From positions 1-9,613 of the forward strand of contig DAHXKW010000090.1 of assembly GCA_027366195.1 (NCBI GenBank): a stretch of DNA of 9,613 nucleotides, read 5' to 3'. Both the position numbers and the translations under genes were made by a program. The stretch is from Alphaproteobacteria bacterium. GTDB lineage: Bacteria; Pseudomonadota; Alphaproteobacteria; G02398745; G023898745. Of the stretch, positions 1 through 6,772 are shown piece after piece (within the stretch, counting starts at the first letter, position 1; each line of letters starts with the position of its first letter). The notes beneath the pieces were generated by a model. The model saw only the letters and a list, made by a program, of their open reading frames with translations. It searched no databases and was not told the DNA's origin.

Positions 1-1
1 C

Positions 2-871
2 CCCGATAAACCAATATATGACATTCCTGCCTATCCTAAAATTTATGCAGGGGATTTGATCAAGAACTTAGAAGAACAGATTGCCCCCTTTCTTCCTGAA
101 ATTTTAGTTGATCGATTAATTTCTAAAATTGACAGAGTAGATTCTGGTTTCTTGATTTCAGATAGCCAAGGTGTATCGACCCAGGCTGATGCAATTATTA
201 TAGCGGCCGGTATAGGGGCATTTAATTATCAAAAACCACCTTTATCGGATATCGAAAAATATGAATTTAAGCAGGTTTTTTACAGTGTGAATGATAAAAG
301 CAGGTTTGCTGGAAAACGTGTGCTTATTGCCGGTGGTGGTGATAGTGCGATGGATTGGATATTAGAGCTGGTGGATATCGCAGGACGTGTTAGTGTTGTT
401 CACAGAAGGGATAATTTTCGATGCCATCCTGTGTCGGGGGAACGTGTTCTGGCATTGGCTGATGCAGGTAAAATTGATCTTTATATTCCATACCAACTTG
501 ATTCTATTATTAGTGATAATGCGGTAATGACAGGGGTCGCCATAACTAATATTCAGGATCAATCCTCTGCTGTGGTTCCTTGTGATTATCTTTTACCTTT
601 TTTTGGATTGGCGGCGGATTTGTCACCACTTAAATCTTTGGGTTTCGCCTTTCATAAAAACTCAATTGTTGTTAATCCTGAAAATATGATGACTTCCGAG
701 GAAGGCGTTTTTGCAATTGGAGACGTTGCTTTTTATCCTGGAAAATTAAAGTTAATTATGAATGGTTTTGGAGAGGCGGCCACCGCTGCCTATGGTATTC
801 GTAAATATTTATTTCCAGATCAACAGTTTCATTTTGAGTATTCAACAAATTCTGGGGTGATTGGGTTGTGA
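2..871 (+). CDS. Ferredoxin--NADP(+) reductase, thioredoxin-reductase-like type (5' end outside window)
   Basis: FAD flavoenzyme predicted to pass electrons between NADP(H) and ferredoxin in the cytoplasm. Reading frame 2 is open from the first complete codon, and its first residues (PKIYAGDLI) match the conserved region about 50 residues into YumC-type reductases. The gene therefore begins upstream, and the internal TTG at 56 is not its start. Visible motifs are the NADP-binding GGGDSAMDW (codons from 332), VVHRRD (around 395-412; paired arginines suggest NADPH preference), and the FAD-side AIGDVAFYPGK followed by GFGEAATAA near the C-terminus. The CxxC dithiol that thioredoxin reductases carry just before the GGG motif is absent, which separates it from TrxB. 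About 289 residues are visible of an expected roughly 330. Its TGA overlaps the GTG start of rsmH by 4 bp, so the two are probably co-transcribed. Family call is confident; the electron partner is inferred. Confidence 0.88.
   Translation, partial: PDKPIYDIPAYPKIYAGDLIKNLEEQIAPFLPEILVDRLISKIDRVDSGFLISDSQGVSTQADAIIIAAGIGAFNYQKPPLSDIEKYEFKQVFYSVNDKSRFAGKRVLIAGGGDSAMDWILELVDIAGRVSVVHRRDNFRCHPVSGERVLALADAGKIDLYIPYQLDSIISDNAVMTGVAITNIQDQSSAVVPCDYLLPFFGLAADLSPLKSLGFAFHKNSIVVNPENMMTSEEGVFAIGDVAFYPGKLKLIMNGFGEAATAAYGIRKYLFPDQQFHFEYSTNSGVIGL
854..860 (+). promoter_or_regulatory. Shine-Dalgarno for rsmH
   Basis: GGGGTGA, close to the consensus GGAGGTGA, lies 7 nt before the GTG at 868, inside the last codons of the upstream reductase. 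It is one of the best ribosome binding sites in the window. It supports GTG as the real start of rsmH, with translation reinitiating across the GTGA overlap. Confidence 0.6.
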
Positions 872-1680
872 GCTATACCCACACACCTGTACTCCTTACA
901 GAAATGCTAACCGCATTAAATCCCAAGTCTGGTGAAATTTATATTGATGCTACTTTTGGCGGCGGAGGATATACTCGGGCAATTTTATCTAAAGGGGCAA
1001 GGGTGATTGCTTTTGATCGCGATCCTTTTGTTAAACAATTTGCTCAGGGGGTGGATTTAATTCAAGCGCCATTTAGTCAAATGGCTCATTACGTTCATGA
1101 AAAAGTGGATGGTGTAGTATTTGATTTTGGGGTTTCTTCTTTTCAGTTAGATAATCCTGGGCGAGGATTTTCCTTTCAATCTAATGGGCCATTAGATATG
1201 CGTATGGGAGAAGGAAAGGTTACGGCAGCTTTGGTTGTAAATTCTTATGGCGAAAAAGATTTGGCTGATATTATTTATACTTATGGCGAGGAACATAAGT
1301 CTCGTTTGATTGCTAAGCTAATAGTACAGCATCGTCCTTTTCGTACCACTAAAGAATTAGCAGATTTGATAGCCAAACATGTTAAAGGCAAGCCGCGCTT
1401 ACATCCTGCTACGCAAACTTTTCAGGCTTTACGTATTTATGTCAATGATGAACTGCATGAAATACAGGCAGGGCTTGAATCGGCGCTTAGTTTATTGAAA
1501 CCAGGGGGAAAGATTGTTACCGTTTCTTTCCATGCTTTAGAGGATCGGATTGTTAAACAGTTCTTTAAAGCACATCATCTTAAAACAAACAAAAAACATG
1601 TAATGAAACCATCTAAAGAAGAGTTGAAACTCAATCCACGTGCTCGGTCTGCACGTCTTCGTATGGGCATGCTTCATTAA
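868..1680 (+). CDS. rsmH: 16S rRNA (cytosine(1402)-N(4))-methyltransferase RsmH
   Basis: SAM-dependent enzyme that N4-methylates C1402 in the decoding centre of 16S rRNA. Diagnostic motifs appear in order: HTPVLLTEML (residues 5-14), the SAM-binding DATFGGGGYT (27-36), DRDP (50-53), DFGVSSFQLD (86-95), GPLDMRM (107-113), YGEE (139-142), FQALRIYVNDEL (185-196), SFHALEDRIVKQFF (220-233) and NPRARSARLR (256-265). At 270 residues it is shorter than the usual 300-330. The length is lost mainly after DRDP and in the segment before the NPRARSARLR motif, where the usual cysteine-containing stretch is missing. All catalytic and SAM motifs remain, so it should be active. The GTG start overlaps the upstream stop and has a strong Shine-Dalgarno. 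In most bacteria this gene (also called mraW) lies in the division/cell-wall cluster with mraZ, ftsL and ftsI. Here neither neighbour belongs to that cluster. Confidence 0.96.
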   Translation: MSYTHTPVLLTEMLTALNPKSGEIYIDATFGGGGYTRAILSKGARVIAFDRDPFVKQFAQGVDLIQAPFSQMAHYVHEKVDGVVFDFGVSSFQLDNPGRGFSFQSNGPLDMRMGEGKVTAALVVNSYGEKDLADIIYTYGEEHKSRLIAKLIVQHRPFRTTKELADLIAKHVKGKPRLHPATQTFQALRIYVNDELHEIQAGLESALSLLKPGGKIVTVSFHALEDRIVKQFFKAHHLKTNKKHVMKPSKEELKLNPRARSARLRMGMLH

Positions 1681-2870
1681 AGGTGAATCCCGAATTTTCG
1701 CACCAGCAATGTGAGTAATCCCATACAAAAGAGAAGAAGTAGAAACATCATATTAGTAATTGCCGTAACAGGACCAGTGAAGAAATAGCCTGTTATAGAA
1801 ATAAATATACTGGATAGTAAAAATCTTAAAATATTTCCAAATGCAGCTGCAGCCCCTGTGGCTTCTCCAAAATAAGACATGTAGTTGGTATAAAATTTAA
1901 TACAACTTAATGCGAAACCTGCCGCAAATAGACTCATGAATAATGTAAGTACATTATAACTCCCAGGCCATAGTTGTCCTGTTATAAACAATCCGCAAAT
2001 GCCTATTATTCCCAAGAATAATCCAATTTTGAATGTTTTTTGGAAACCAAAATAATCGATAATCTTTGAAGCAAACCAGCTAAAAAATGCAAAAACCAGT
2101 AATATGATACCTTGGTAGTAGTCATAAATTTTTGGATCCATTTTTAGGTGTTCTACGAACATAAGAGAAAGATATGCAACATAAATCATATACGTGGCAT
2201 AAAGCAACCAAAGAATCATGACGTTAATCATGGCGACCTGATTTGTTATAATTGCTTTGTAACTTTTGAAAACACCTATTAAGTTGAATTTTTTTTGAAT
2301 GGTTTTATTGGTTTCTGGGATTAGCAAAATCCCAACAAAACCGATAGAAGCAGAGATCGCAATTAACAAGAAGTTAGCATGAAAACCATAGTAACGATTG
2401 ATGATTCCGCCAATGACTGGTGCTCCTGCCATGACAAATGTTACCAAGCTGTTTAAGTTGCCAAAAATCTTACCAGCTTCTTCTGCTGTATAAATATCAA
2501 AAATGATTGACTGTCCTACCACGAATCCTGTGCTAGCACTTATCCCTTGTAGAAAACGGAAAGCAAGTAACATTTCTATAGTTGTTGAAAAGTAACACCC
2601 CAAACTACTGAGAGCAAACATAAAAAACCCATATTTCAATACAGGCTTTCTGCCGTAATGATCAGATAGTGGTCCTATAATTGCTGAAGCAATACACATA
2701 CCAAAAAAGTTGATGCTAAGAACCCAAGAAAGCATACTCTCTGTGGTATGAAAATAAGTGAGCATGTTGGGTAGCGAAGGAATATATATATCGGTTTCAA
2801 TACATACTGCAATAAAAACAACTACAACAATCCAGAAGGTGAATTTTGGTGTGTGAGTATTTTCAAGCAT
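1677..2870 (-). CDS. MFS exporter, Bcr/CflA family
   Basis: Inner-membrane proton-driven efflux transporter of the major facilitator superfamily, probably exporting drugs or metabolites. The protein has about 400 residues and is almost entirely hydrophobic, consistent with 12 transmembrane helices. Family signs are TDIYIPSLP in the first helix (Bcr proteins have D-x-Y-L-P-A-L-P here), the MFS motif A GPLSDHYGRKPV in the TM2-TM3 loop, and FRFLQGISAS followed by GQSIIFDIY in TM4-TM5. I chose ATG at 2870. An in-frame TTG at 2879 would add three residues, and neither has a clear Shine-Dalgarno. The stop is nested in the stop of convergent rsmH. A TTGACA-17-CATGAT promoter candidate lies upstream, so it may be transcribed apart from the cation efflux gene 90-100 bp upstream. 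One coding A8 run lies at 2289-2296. The substrate cannot be read from sequence. Confidence 0.85.
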   Translation of the reverse strand: MLENTHTPKFTFWIVVVVFIAVCIETDIYIPSLPNMLTYFHTTESMLSWVLSINFFGMCIASAIIGPLSDHYGRKPVLKYGFFMFALSSLGCYFSTTIEMLLAFRFLQGISASTGFVVGQSIIFDIYTAEEAGKIFGNLNSLVTFVMAGAPVIGGIINRYYGFHANFLLIAISASIGFVGILLIPETNKTIQKKFNLIGVFKSYKAIITNQVAMINVMILWLLYATYMIYVAYLSLMFVEHLKMDPKIYDYYQGIILLVFAFFSWFASKIIDYFGFQKTFKIGLFLGIIGICGLFITGQLWPGSYNVLTLFMSLFAAGFALSCIKFYTNYMSYFGEATGAAAAFGNILRFLLSSIFISITGYFFTGPVTAITNMMFLLLLFCMGLLTLLVRKFGIHL

Positions 2871-2906
2871 TTTATCCAAATTGTAGATGTCTTGTTTCTT
2901 ATTAAA

Positions 2907-2935
2907 ATCATGCGGAGAAGGATGAACTGTGTCAA
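2907..2935 (-). promoter_or_regulatory. Candidate sigma-70 promoter for the MFS exporter
   Basis: On the minus strand a perfect -35 TTGACA (2935-2930) is followed after 17 nt by CATGAT (2912-2907), which matches four of six -10 positions. A TTTAAT follows directly and might also contribute. The predicted start would be near 2900, about 30 nt before the ATG at 2870. The site lies in the 90-100 bp gap between the cation efflux gene and the exporter. It is a match by eye only. Confidence 0.4.
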
Positions 2936-2969
2936 GTAATTGGAAATGCCATATGCATTATATCTCTTG

Positions 2970-3845
2970 TTAAAAAATCGTAATTTCCATATCAGGAAAA
3001 ACAGTTTGGATGTTGGTATAAACCTCATGACGTGTTTTCTCAATTTCTTCAGACGTTAATTTTTTATGGAAGCGCAACCCAAATTGTACAAAATGTTGTG
3101 TGCCGCCTGAACGTGTTCGCATATCATCCAATTCTTTCACATTGGGGTGGGTGAGAGCTAATTCTACAACTCTTTGTTTTATAGCGCCATCAAGTTCTTT
3201 ATCCATTAAAATATCAACAGAAGTCCATAGGATCTTCCAAACAGAGGATATAAGGTAAATGGCGATGAGCACACCTACCATAAAATCAACATAGATAAAA
3301 TTAAACTTCATGGAAACATAAAGACTTAATAAGATGCCCAGGTTTGACAATAAATCAGTTTCGTAATGAACCGAGTCAGCTTGTATGATTAAAGAACCCG
3401 TAACTCGTACAACGTATTTTTGCCATATAACCAAGAGAAGAGTCAGGAATCCACTCAAAACTATAAAACTGATTCCTATGACAGATACGATAATAGGTTC
3501 TGGATAGATAAGCCGATGCGCTATTGAAAACAACAAAAAGCAGGTGAAAAGAATGATGAAGACACTTTGCGCAAAACCTGCTAGGGCCTCAGCTTTTCCA
3601 TGTCCCCATCGGTGATCCGCATCTGCTGGTAAAAGTGCATAACGCATGGCTAGAAAATTAATGAATGAGGTAATACCGTCTAATGTAGAATCAAGCATAG
3701 AGGCTTGTACGCTTACTGACTTAGTTAAATACCAAGCGATAATTTTTAAAATAACAAGTGTAATGGATATGGCAATAGCCAGATAAACAGCAGAAAGTTT
3801 GAGTTTATGTTGTTTGTCTGAAAGCTGCAAAGGCTCGGTAGTCAA
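2970..3845 (-). CDS. fieF: Cation diffusion facilitator, FieF/YiiP-like divalent metal efflux
   Basis: Inner-membrane proton antiporter exporting divalent metal (zinc, iron or similar). It has 291 residues, the usual length, with six predicted helices and a cytoplasmic C-terminal domain. The transport site is intact: D52 and D56 in MLDSTLD, H160 and D164 in VHYETD, matching YiiP D45, D49, H153 and D157. The second site is also present (D75, H78 and H82 in DADHRWGHGKAE). DILMDKEL at the membrane-to-C-domain junction is typical. The C-terminal domain is unusual: it ends ...EITIF without the final His and Asp of YiiP, and the other zinc-site histidines are replaced (see findings). The start is TTG at 3845 with no clear Shine-Dalgarno; no upstream in-frame ATG was seen. 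TGGTATAAA (3870-3862) could be an extended -10 about 20 nt upstream. It is in the same direction as the carboxypeptidase 64 bp upstream. Metal specificity is not resolved. Confidence 0.88.
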   Translation of the reverse strand: MTTEPLQLSDKQHKLKLSAVYLAIAISITLVILKIIAWYLTKSVSVQASMLDSTLDGITSFINFLAMRYALLPADADHRWGHGKAEALAGFAQSVFIILFTCFLLFSIAHRLIYPEPIIVSVIGISFIVLSGFLTLLLVIWQKYVVRVTGSLIIQADSVHYETDLLSNLGILLSLYVSMKFNFIYVDFMVGVLIAIYLISSVWKILWTSVDILMDKELDGAIKQRVVELALTHPNVKELDDMRTRSGGTQHFVQFGLRFHKKLTSEEIEKTRHEVYTNIQTVFPDMEITIF

Positions 3846-3909
3846 AGAAGATAATATATAGTTTATACCATGGTTCAGTGTTGTTTTCCCAGTATGTTCG
3901 ATTTTTCTG

Positions 3910-4743
3910 TTATCTTGATTTATAAAAATTGCGGAATAAAGTGCAGGTTTTTAGATCACGTATTCTGGCCACATCTTCACCAATCATAACAGACATGAGC
4001 TCATGAGGTTTTCCTTTGCGTTTGCCAGAGCAAAATGCGGTTAGATTGAATCCGGAAGGGACATGATATCCTGTTTTGATACCTATTGCTCCTGGGTACA
4101 AATTTCCAATTCTGTTATGAGTGTGTACAAGGTTGTTTTTATAAATCATTTTTTTCACTTTAAAAAAATGACGATACTCTGGAAATGTACGATAGAGAAT
4201 GCAGCCCAATTTAACCATATCCCATGCTGTTGTTTTTTGTTTTGGATTGTGCCATCCGGAAGGATTTGTGAAATTTGTGTTACGTAAATTTAATTTTTTT
4301 GCTGTAGCATTCATGCGGTTTACAAAATTAGGAACGCTGCCTGTAAGGTGTTCTGCGACGACGACGCTGCAGCCATTGCAGGATTTAATAATCATCCCTA
4401 AAATAGCATCTTTCACAGTTATTTTTTCTCCAGCTGTTAAGCCTGGAAGGCGACAGGGTGGTTGTTTTTCGGCATAATCTGAAATTTTCATTTTTGTATT
4501 TAAGGTAACTTTTTTATTGCGGAGCGCTTCAAATAAAAGATAAAGGGTCATTTTTTTTGTAAGTGATGCTGGGTAAACCGATGCGTGTACATTATGTGCA
4601 GCGATGATGCGTTTGTTTGTCATATCGTACAGCAGGGTCGCTTTTGTGCGTGCAGTTATCTCAAAAAGAAATAAATAGATCATATTTAATTTAATTTGTT
4701 TTTTTACAGCTCCAAATAGGATTGTAGTGCTTTTAGTATGCAA
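3910..4743 (-). CDS. D-alanyl-D-alanine carboxypeptidase, peptidase family S11 (short form)
   Basis: Penicillin-binding serine peptidase that removes the terminal D-Ala of peptidoglycan stem peptides in the periplasm. All three active-site motifs are visible: SxxK as SLTK (S60-K63, in PASLTKKMT), SxN as SCN (S121-N123, in IKSCNGCSV) and KTG (K223-G225, in GIKTGY). FTNPSGWHNP (158-167) is also typical. At 277 residues it has only the catalytic domain; DacA/DacF-type enzymes of about 380-400 residues carry an extra beta-rich C-terminal domain, absent here. The N-terminus is uncertain. The frame starts with TTG at 4743, and a short KKQIK plus hydrophobic MIYLFLF stretch ending around residue 31 could be a weak signal peptide, although a glutamate interrupts it. 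ATG at 4683 would lose the basic part. An A8 run (4551-4558) covers the catalytic lysine region. It is divergent from secY. Confidence 0.87.
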   Translation of the reverse strand: MHTKSTTILFGAVKKQIKLNMIYLFLFEITARTKATLLYDMTNKRIIAAHNVHASVYPASLTKKMTLYLLFEALRNKKVTLNTKMKISDYAEKQPPCRLPGLTAGEKITVKDAILGMIIKSCNGCSVVVAEHLTGSVPNFVNRMNATAKKLNLRNTNFTNPSGWHNPKQKTTAWDMVKLGCILYRTFPEYRHFFKVKKMIYKNNLVHTHNRIGNLYPGAIGIKTGYHVPSGFNLTAFCSGKRKGKPHELMSVMIGEDVARIRDLKTCTLFRNFYKSR

Positions 4744-4791
4744 ATGCTAGATATAGTTACCTATTTTTCTTAAATGGCGTATCATAGTTCA

Positions 4792-4797
4792 TATAAT
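4792..4797 (+). promoter_or_regulatory. Candidate -10 box of the secY promoter
   Basis: A perfect TATAAT lies 23 nt before the secY ATG, in the 77-bp divergent gap between the carboxypeptidase and secY. The spacing places the transcript start near 4804, giving a leader of under 20 nt. No good TTGACA-like -35 is seen 16-18 nt upstream (CTTAAA is the best). An ATCATA at 4781-4786 reads TATGAT on the other strand and could serve the divergent carboxypeptidase. The T8 run at 4799-4806 follows directly. Confidence 0.45.
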
Positions 4798-4820
4798 ATT
4801 TTTTTTAGATTCATTTATCT

Positions 4821-6158
4821 ATGACCTCCCCCTCTATGATTGAACAGTTTGCAAGCTCACTTTCTTTTGAATCTGTTAAGGCGGCGAAAGATTTGCATAA
4901 GCGTATTGGTTTTACTTTACTCATGCTCGTTGTTTTTAGGGTAGGTACTTATATTCCTATTCCTGGGGTTAACCCTGAGGTTTTGTCAGAATTTATTCGA
5001 GCCAATAGTGCAGGAATCTTAGGAATATTTGATATGTTTTCAGGAGGAGCTTTGTCGCGTATGACAATTTTAGCTCTTGGCTTATCACCTTATATTTCGT
5101 CGTCCATTATTATTCAACTTATTTCCAAGTTGGTTCCGAAGTTCGAATATCTTACCAAAGAGGGTGAGCAAGGTAGACGAAAGATGAATACGTATACACG
5201 ATATTTAACTGTAGGTTTGTCAGCGGTTCAAGGGTTTGGTGTTTCAATATTAATTGAGCAAATGGGCGGCATGGTTGGACTGGGTGCGGATACTTTATTG
5301 ATTAACGTATGGTTATTTCGTTTTGTAACTATGATTTCGATTATGGGTGGAACGTTGTTTCTTATGTGGCTTGGAGAACAAATCACTTCTCGAGGAATAG
5401 GAAATGGTATTTCGACTTTAATCTATGCAGGTATTGTCGCCAACCTGCCGTCTAGTCTTGTTAGTGCTTTCACTATGGGGCGAGAGGAAGGTGTGTACTA
5501 TGTTTTACCGTTGTTATTAGGCATTGCTTCTGTCATTTTTGCTTATGTTGTTTTCATGGAAAAGGCGCAAAGACGGATACCAATCCAATATCCTAGGCGC
5601 AATCCGCAAGAGGTGATGAATATGCCTAATTATTTGCCGCTTAAGGTAAACATTTCCGGTGTGATGCCTCCTATATTTGCGCAAGCATTATTGTCTATTC
5701 CTATTTTAACTCTGGGTTCTATTGCTGCTTTGGCAAGCAATGAATACATTAATACGTTTTTAAATTTGCTCAAGCCTGGAAGTTGGTTCTATACTTCTGT
5801 CCAACTGGCAATGGTTATATTCTTTTCTTTCTTTTATACATCGATTATGTTTAATACAAAAGAAACAGCCGATAATTTGAAAAAAGGGCAGGCATATATT
5901 CCGGGTATTCGTCCTGGTGAGCAAACTCAGCAATATCTAAGTTACGTTGTAAATCGTATTACAGTGGTCGGAGCAGCTTATTTAGCAAGTATATGTTTGA
6001 TTCCTAACATTGTGCAGGCACACATTTCTCTTAATTCTTTCTTTGGTGGTACCAGTATTTTGATTATTGTAAGTGTGACCATAGAAACGATTTCACAAAT
6101 CCAAACACACTTGTTTGCTTCACAGTATAAAGGTCTTATCAATAGAAGAAAAAGATGA
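4821..6158 (+). CDS. secY: Protein translocase subunit SecY
   Basis: Central channel of the Sec translocon in the inner membrane, partner of SecE, SecG and SecA. It is full length at 445 residues with ten predicted helices. Hallmarks: KRIGFTLLMLVVFRVGTYIPIPGVNP region (27-52), the plug and TM2 segment GIFDMFSGGALSRMTILALG (68-87), MWLGEQITSRGIGNGIS (181-197), LPLKVNISGVMPPIFAQ (271-287), and the TM8-TM9 loop ADNLKKGQAYIPGIRPGEQT (349-368) with the arginine equivalent to E. coli R357. The TM6-TM7 loop (about 249-271) departs from the family pattern (see findings). The ATG at 4821 gives the expected amphipathic N-terminus, but no Shine-Dalgarno is evident. A second ATG at 4836 would remove five residues. 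secY normally lies between rplO and adk or the S13/S11 genes. Here its upstream neighbour is divergent and dnaQ follows with a 4-bp overlap, so it has been separated from the ribosomal protein operon. Confidence 0.97.
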   Translation: MTSPSMIEQFASSLSFESVKAAKDLHKRIGFTLLMLVVFRVGTYIPIPGVNPEVLSEFIRANSAGILGIFDMFSGGALSRMTILALGLSPYISSSIIIQLISKLVPKFEYLTKEGEQGRRKMNTYTRYLTVGLSAVQGFGVSILIEQMGGMVGLGADTLLINVWLFRFVTMISIMGGTLFLMWLGEQITSRGIGNGISTLIYAGIVANLPSSLVSAFTMGREEGVYYVLPLLLGIASVIFAYVVFMEKAQRRIPIQYPRRNPQEVMNMPNYLPLKVNISGVMPPIFAQALLSIPILTLGSIAALASNEYINTFLNLLKPGSWFYTSVQLAMVIFFSFFYTSIMFNTKETADNLKKGQAYIPGIRPGEQTQQYLSYVVNRITVVGAAYLASICLIPNIVQAHISLNSFFGGTSILIIVSVTIETISQIQTHLFASQYKGLINRRKR

Positions 6159-6772
6159 ATAAACGGTTATTAGTACTGGACATTGAGACTACAGGTCTTC
6201 GTGTTGGTGATGGGCACCGTATTACAGAATTAGCATGTTTAGAGATGGTTGATGGTCTTTTAACAGGAAAACAGTATCATCAGTATATTAATCCAGAGCG
6301 TGATGTTGATTTGGAAGCATCACGTCTTACAGGGCTAACATGGGACTTTTTAAGGCAGTATCCAACCTTTACCCAGATAGCACATGATTTTTTGAATTTT
6401 ATAGGTGATGATCAGTTGGTTATACACAATTCGGCCTTTGATTTGGGCTTTATTAATTATCAATTGGCTATTCTTCATCATCCTAAAATCGAAAAAATGC
6501 GTGTGGTTGATACACTCCACATGGCGCGCGCGAAATTTCCCAATAAGCCGAATAGTTTAGACGCTTTATGTGAAAGGTTTGGAATTAGCTTAGAAAAGCG
6601 GGATTACCATGGTGCCTTAGTTGATGTTCAGTTGTTAGCTCGTGTCTACCTTGAACTAACAGGTGGTGTTCAACGGAAATTGAAGCTTATTGTGGGACAA
6701 CTAGATGAACCTGGTGTGCTTAAACCAGAGCCTGTAGTTTTTCCCAAACGTCAGTTTAGCGTGCAATTTTAA
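6155..6772 (+). CDS. dnaQ: DNA polymerase III subunit epsilon (3'-5' proofreading exonuclease)
   Basis: Proofreading exonuclease of the replicative polymerase, DnaQ-like DEDDh family. Exo I is LDIETTGL with D9 and E11; Exo II is HNSAFDLGFIN with D96; Exo III is HGALVDVQLLA with H152 and D157. These match E. coli epsilon D12, E14, D103, H162 and D167. Directly after the domain, LTGG is followed by QRKLKL (173-178), in the place where epsilon carries its beta-clamp-binding motif. The C-terminal tail that would bind the alpha subunit is short: 205 residues in total against about 230-240 in most relatives. The last six residues (QFSVQF) form a second Q-x-S-x-x-F string. The ATG overlaps the secY TGA (ATGA), preceded by purine-rich AGAAGAAAAAG, so translation is probably coupled to secY. 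The stop shares a TTAA with the convergent efflux adaptor gene. Confidence 0.93.
   Translation: MNKRLLVLDIETTGLRVGDGHRITELACLEMVDGLLTGKQYHQYINPERDVDLEASRLTGLTWDFLRQYPTFTQIAHDFLNFIGDDQLVIHNSAFDLGFINYQLAILHHPKIEKMRVVDTLHMARAKFPNKPNSLDALCERFGISLEKRDYHGALVDVQLLARVYLELTGGVQRKLKLIVGQLDEPGVLKPEPVVFPKRQFSVQF

Noticed and set aside
2..871. Thioredoxin reductase (TrxB)
   Set aside because: The fold and GGGDSA motif fit, but the CxxC redox pair is absent and AIGDVAFYPGK is typical of ferredoxin-NADP reductases.
2945..2959. AATGC-CATAT-GCATT inverted repeat downstream of the cation efflux gene
   Set aside because: A 5-bp stem with low GC and no T-tract; expected by chance in AT-rich DNA.
2822..3043. 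Minus-strand open frame of 73 codons between the exporter and the cation efflux gene
   Set aside because: It overlaps the ends of two well-supported genes in another frame and has no recognisable motif; a shadow frame.
3866..3874. ACCATGGT palindrome as an operator near the cation efflux gene start
   Set aside because: An 8-nt palindrome occurs by chance at this scale and there is no second copy nearby.
4199..4477. Plus-strand open frame of 92 codons opposite the carboxypeptidase
   Set aside because: Antisense to motif-bearing sequence (SCN and SLTK region) and without family resemblance.
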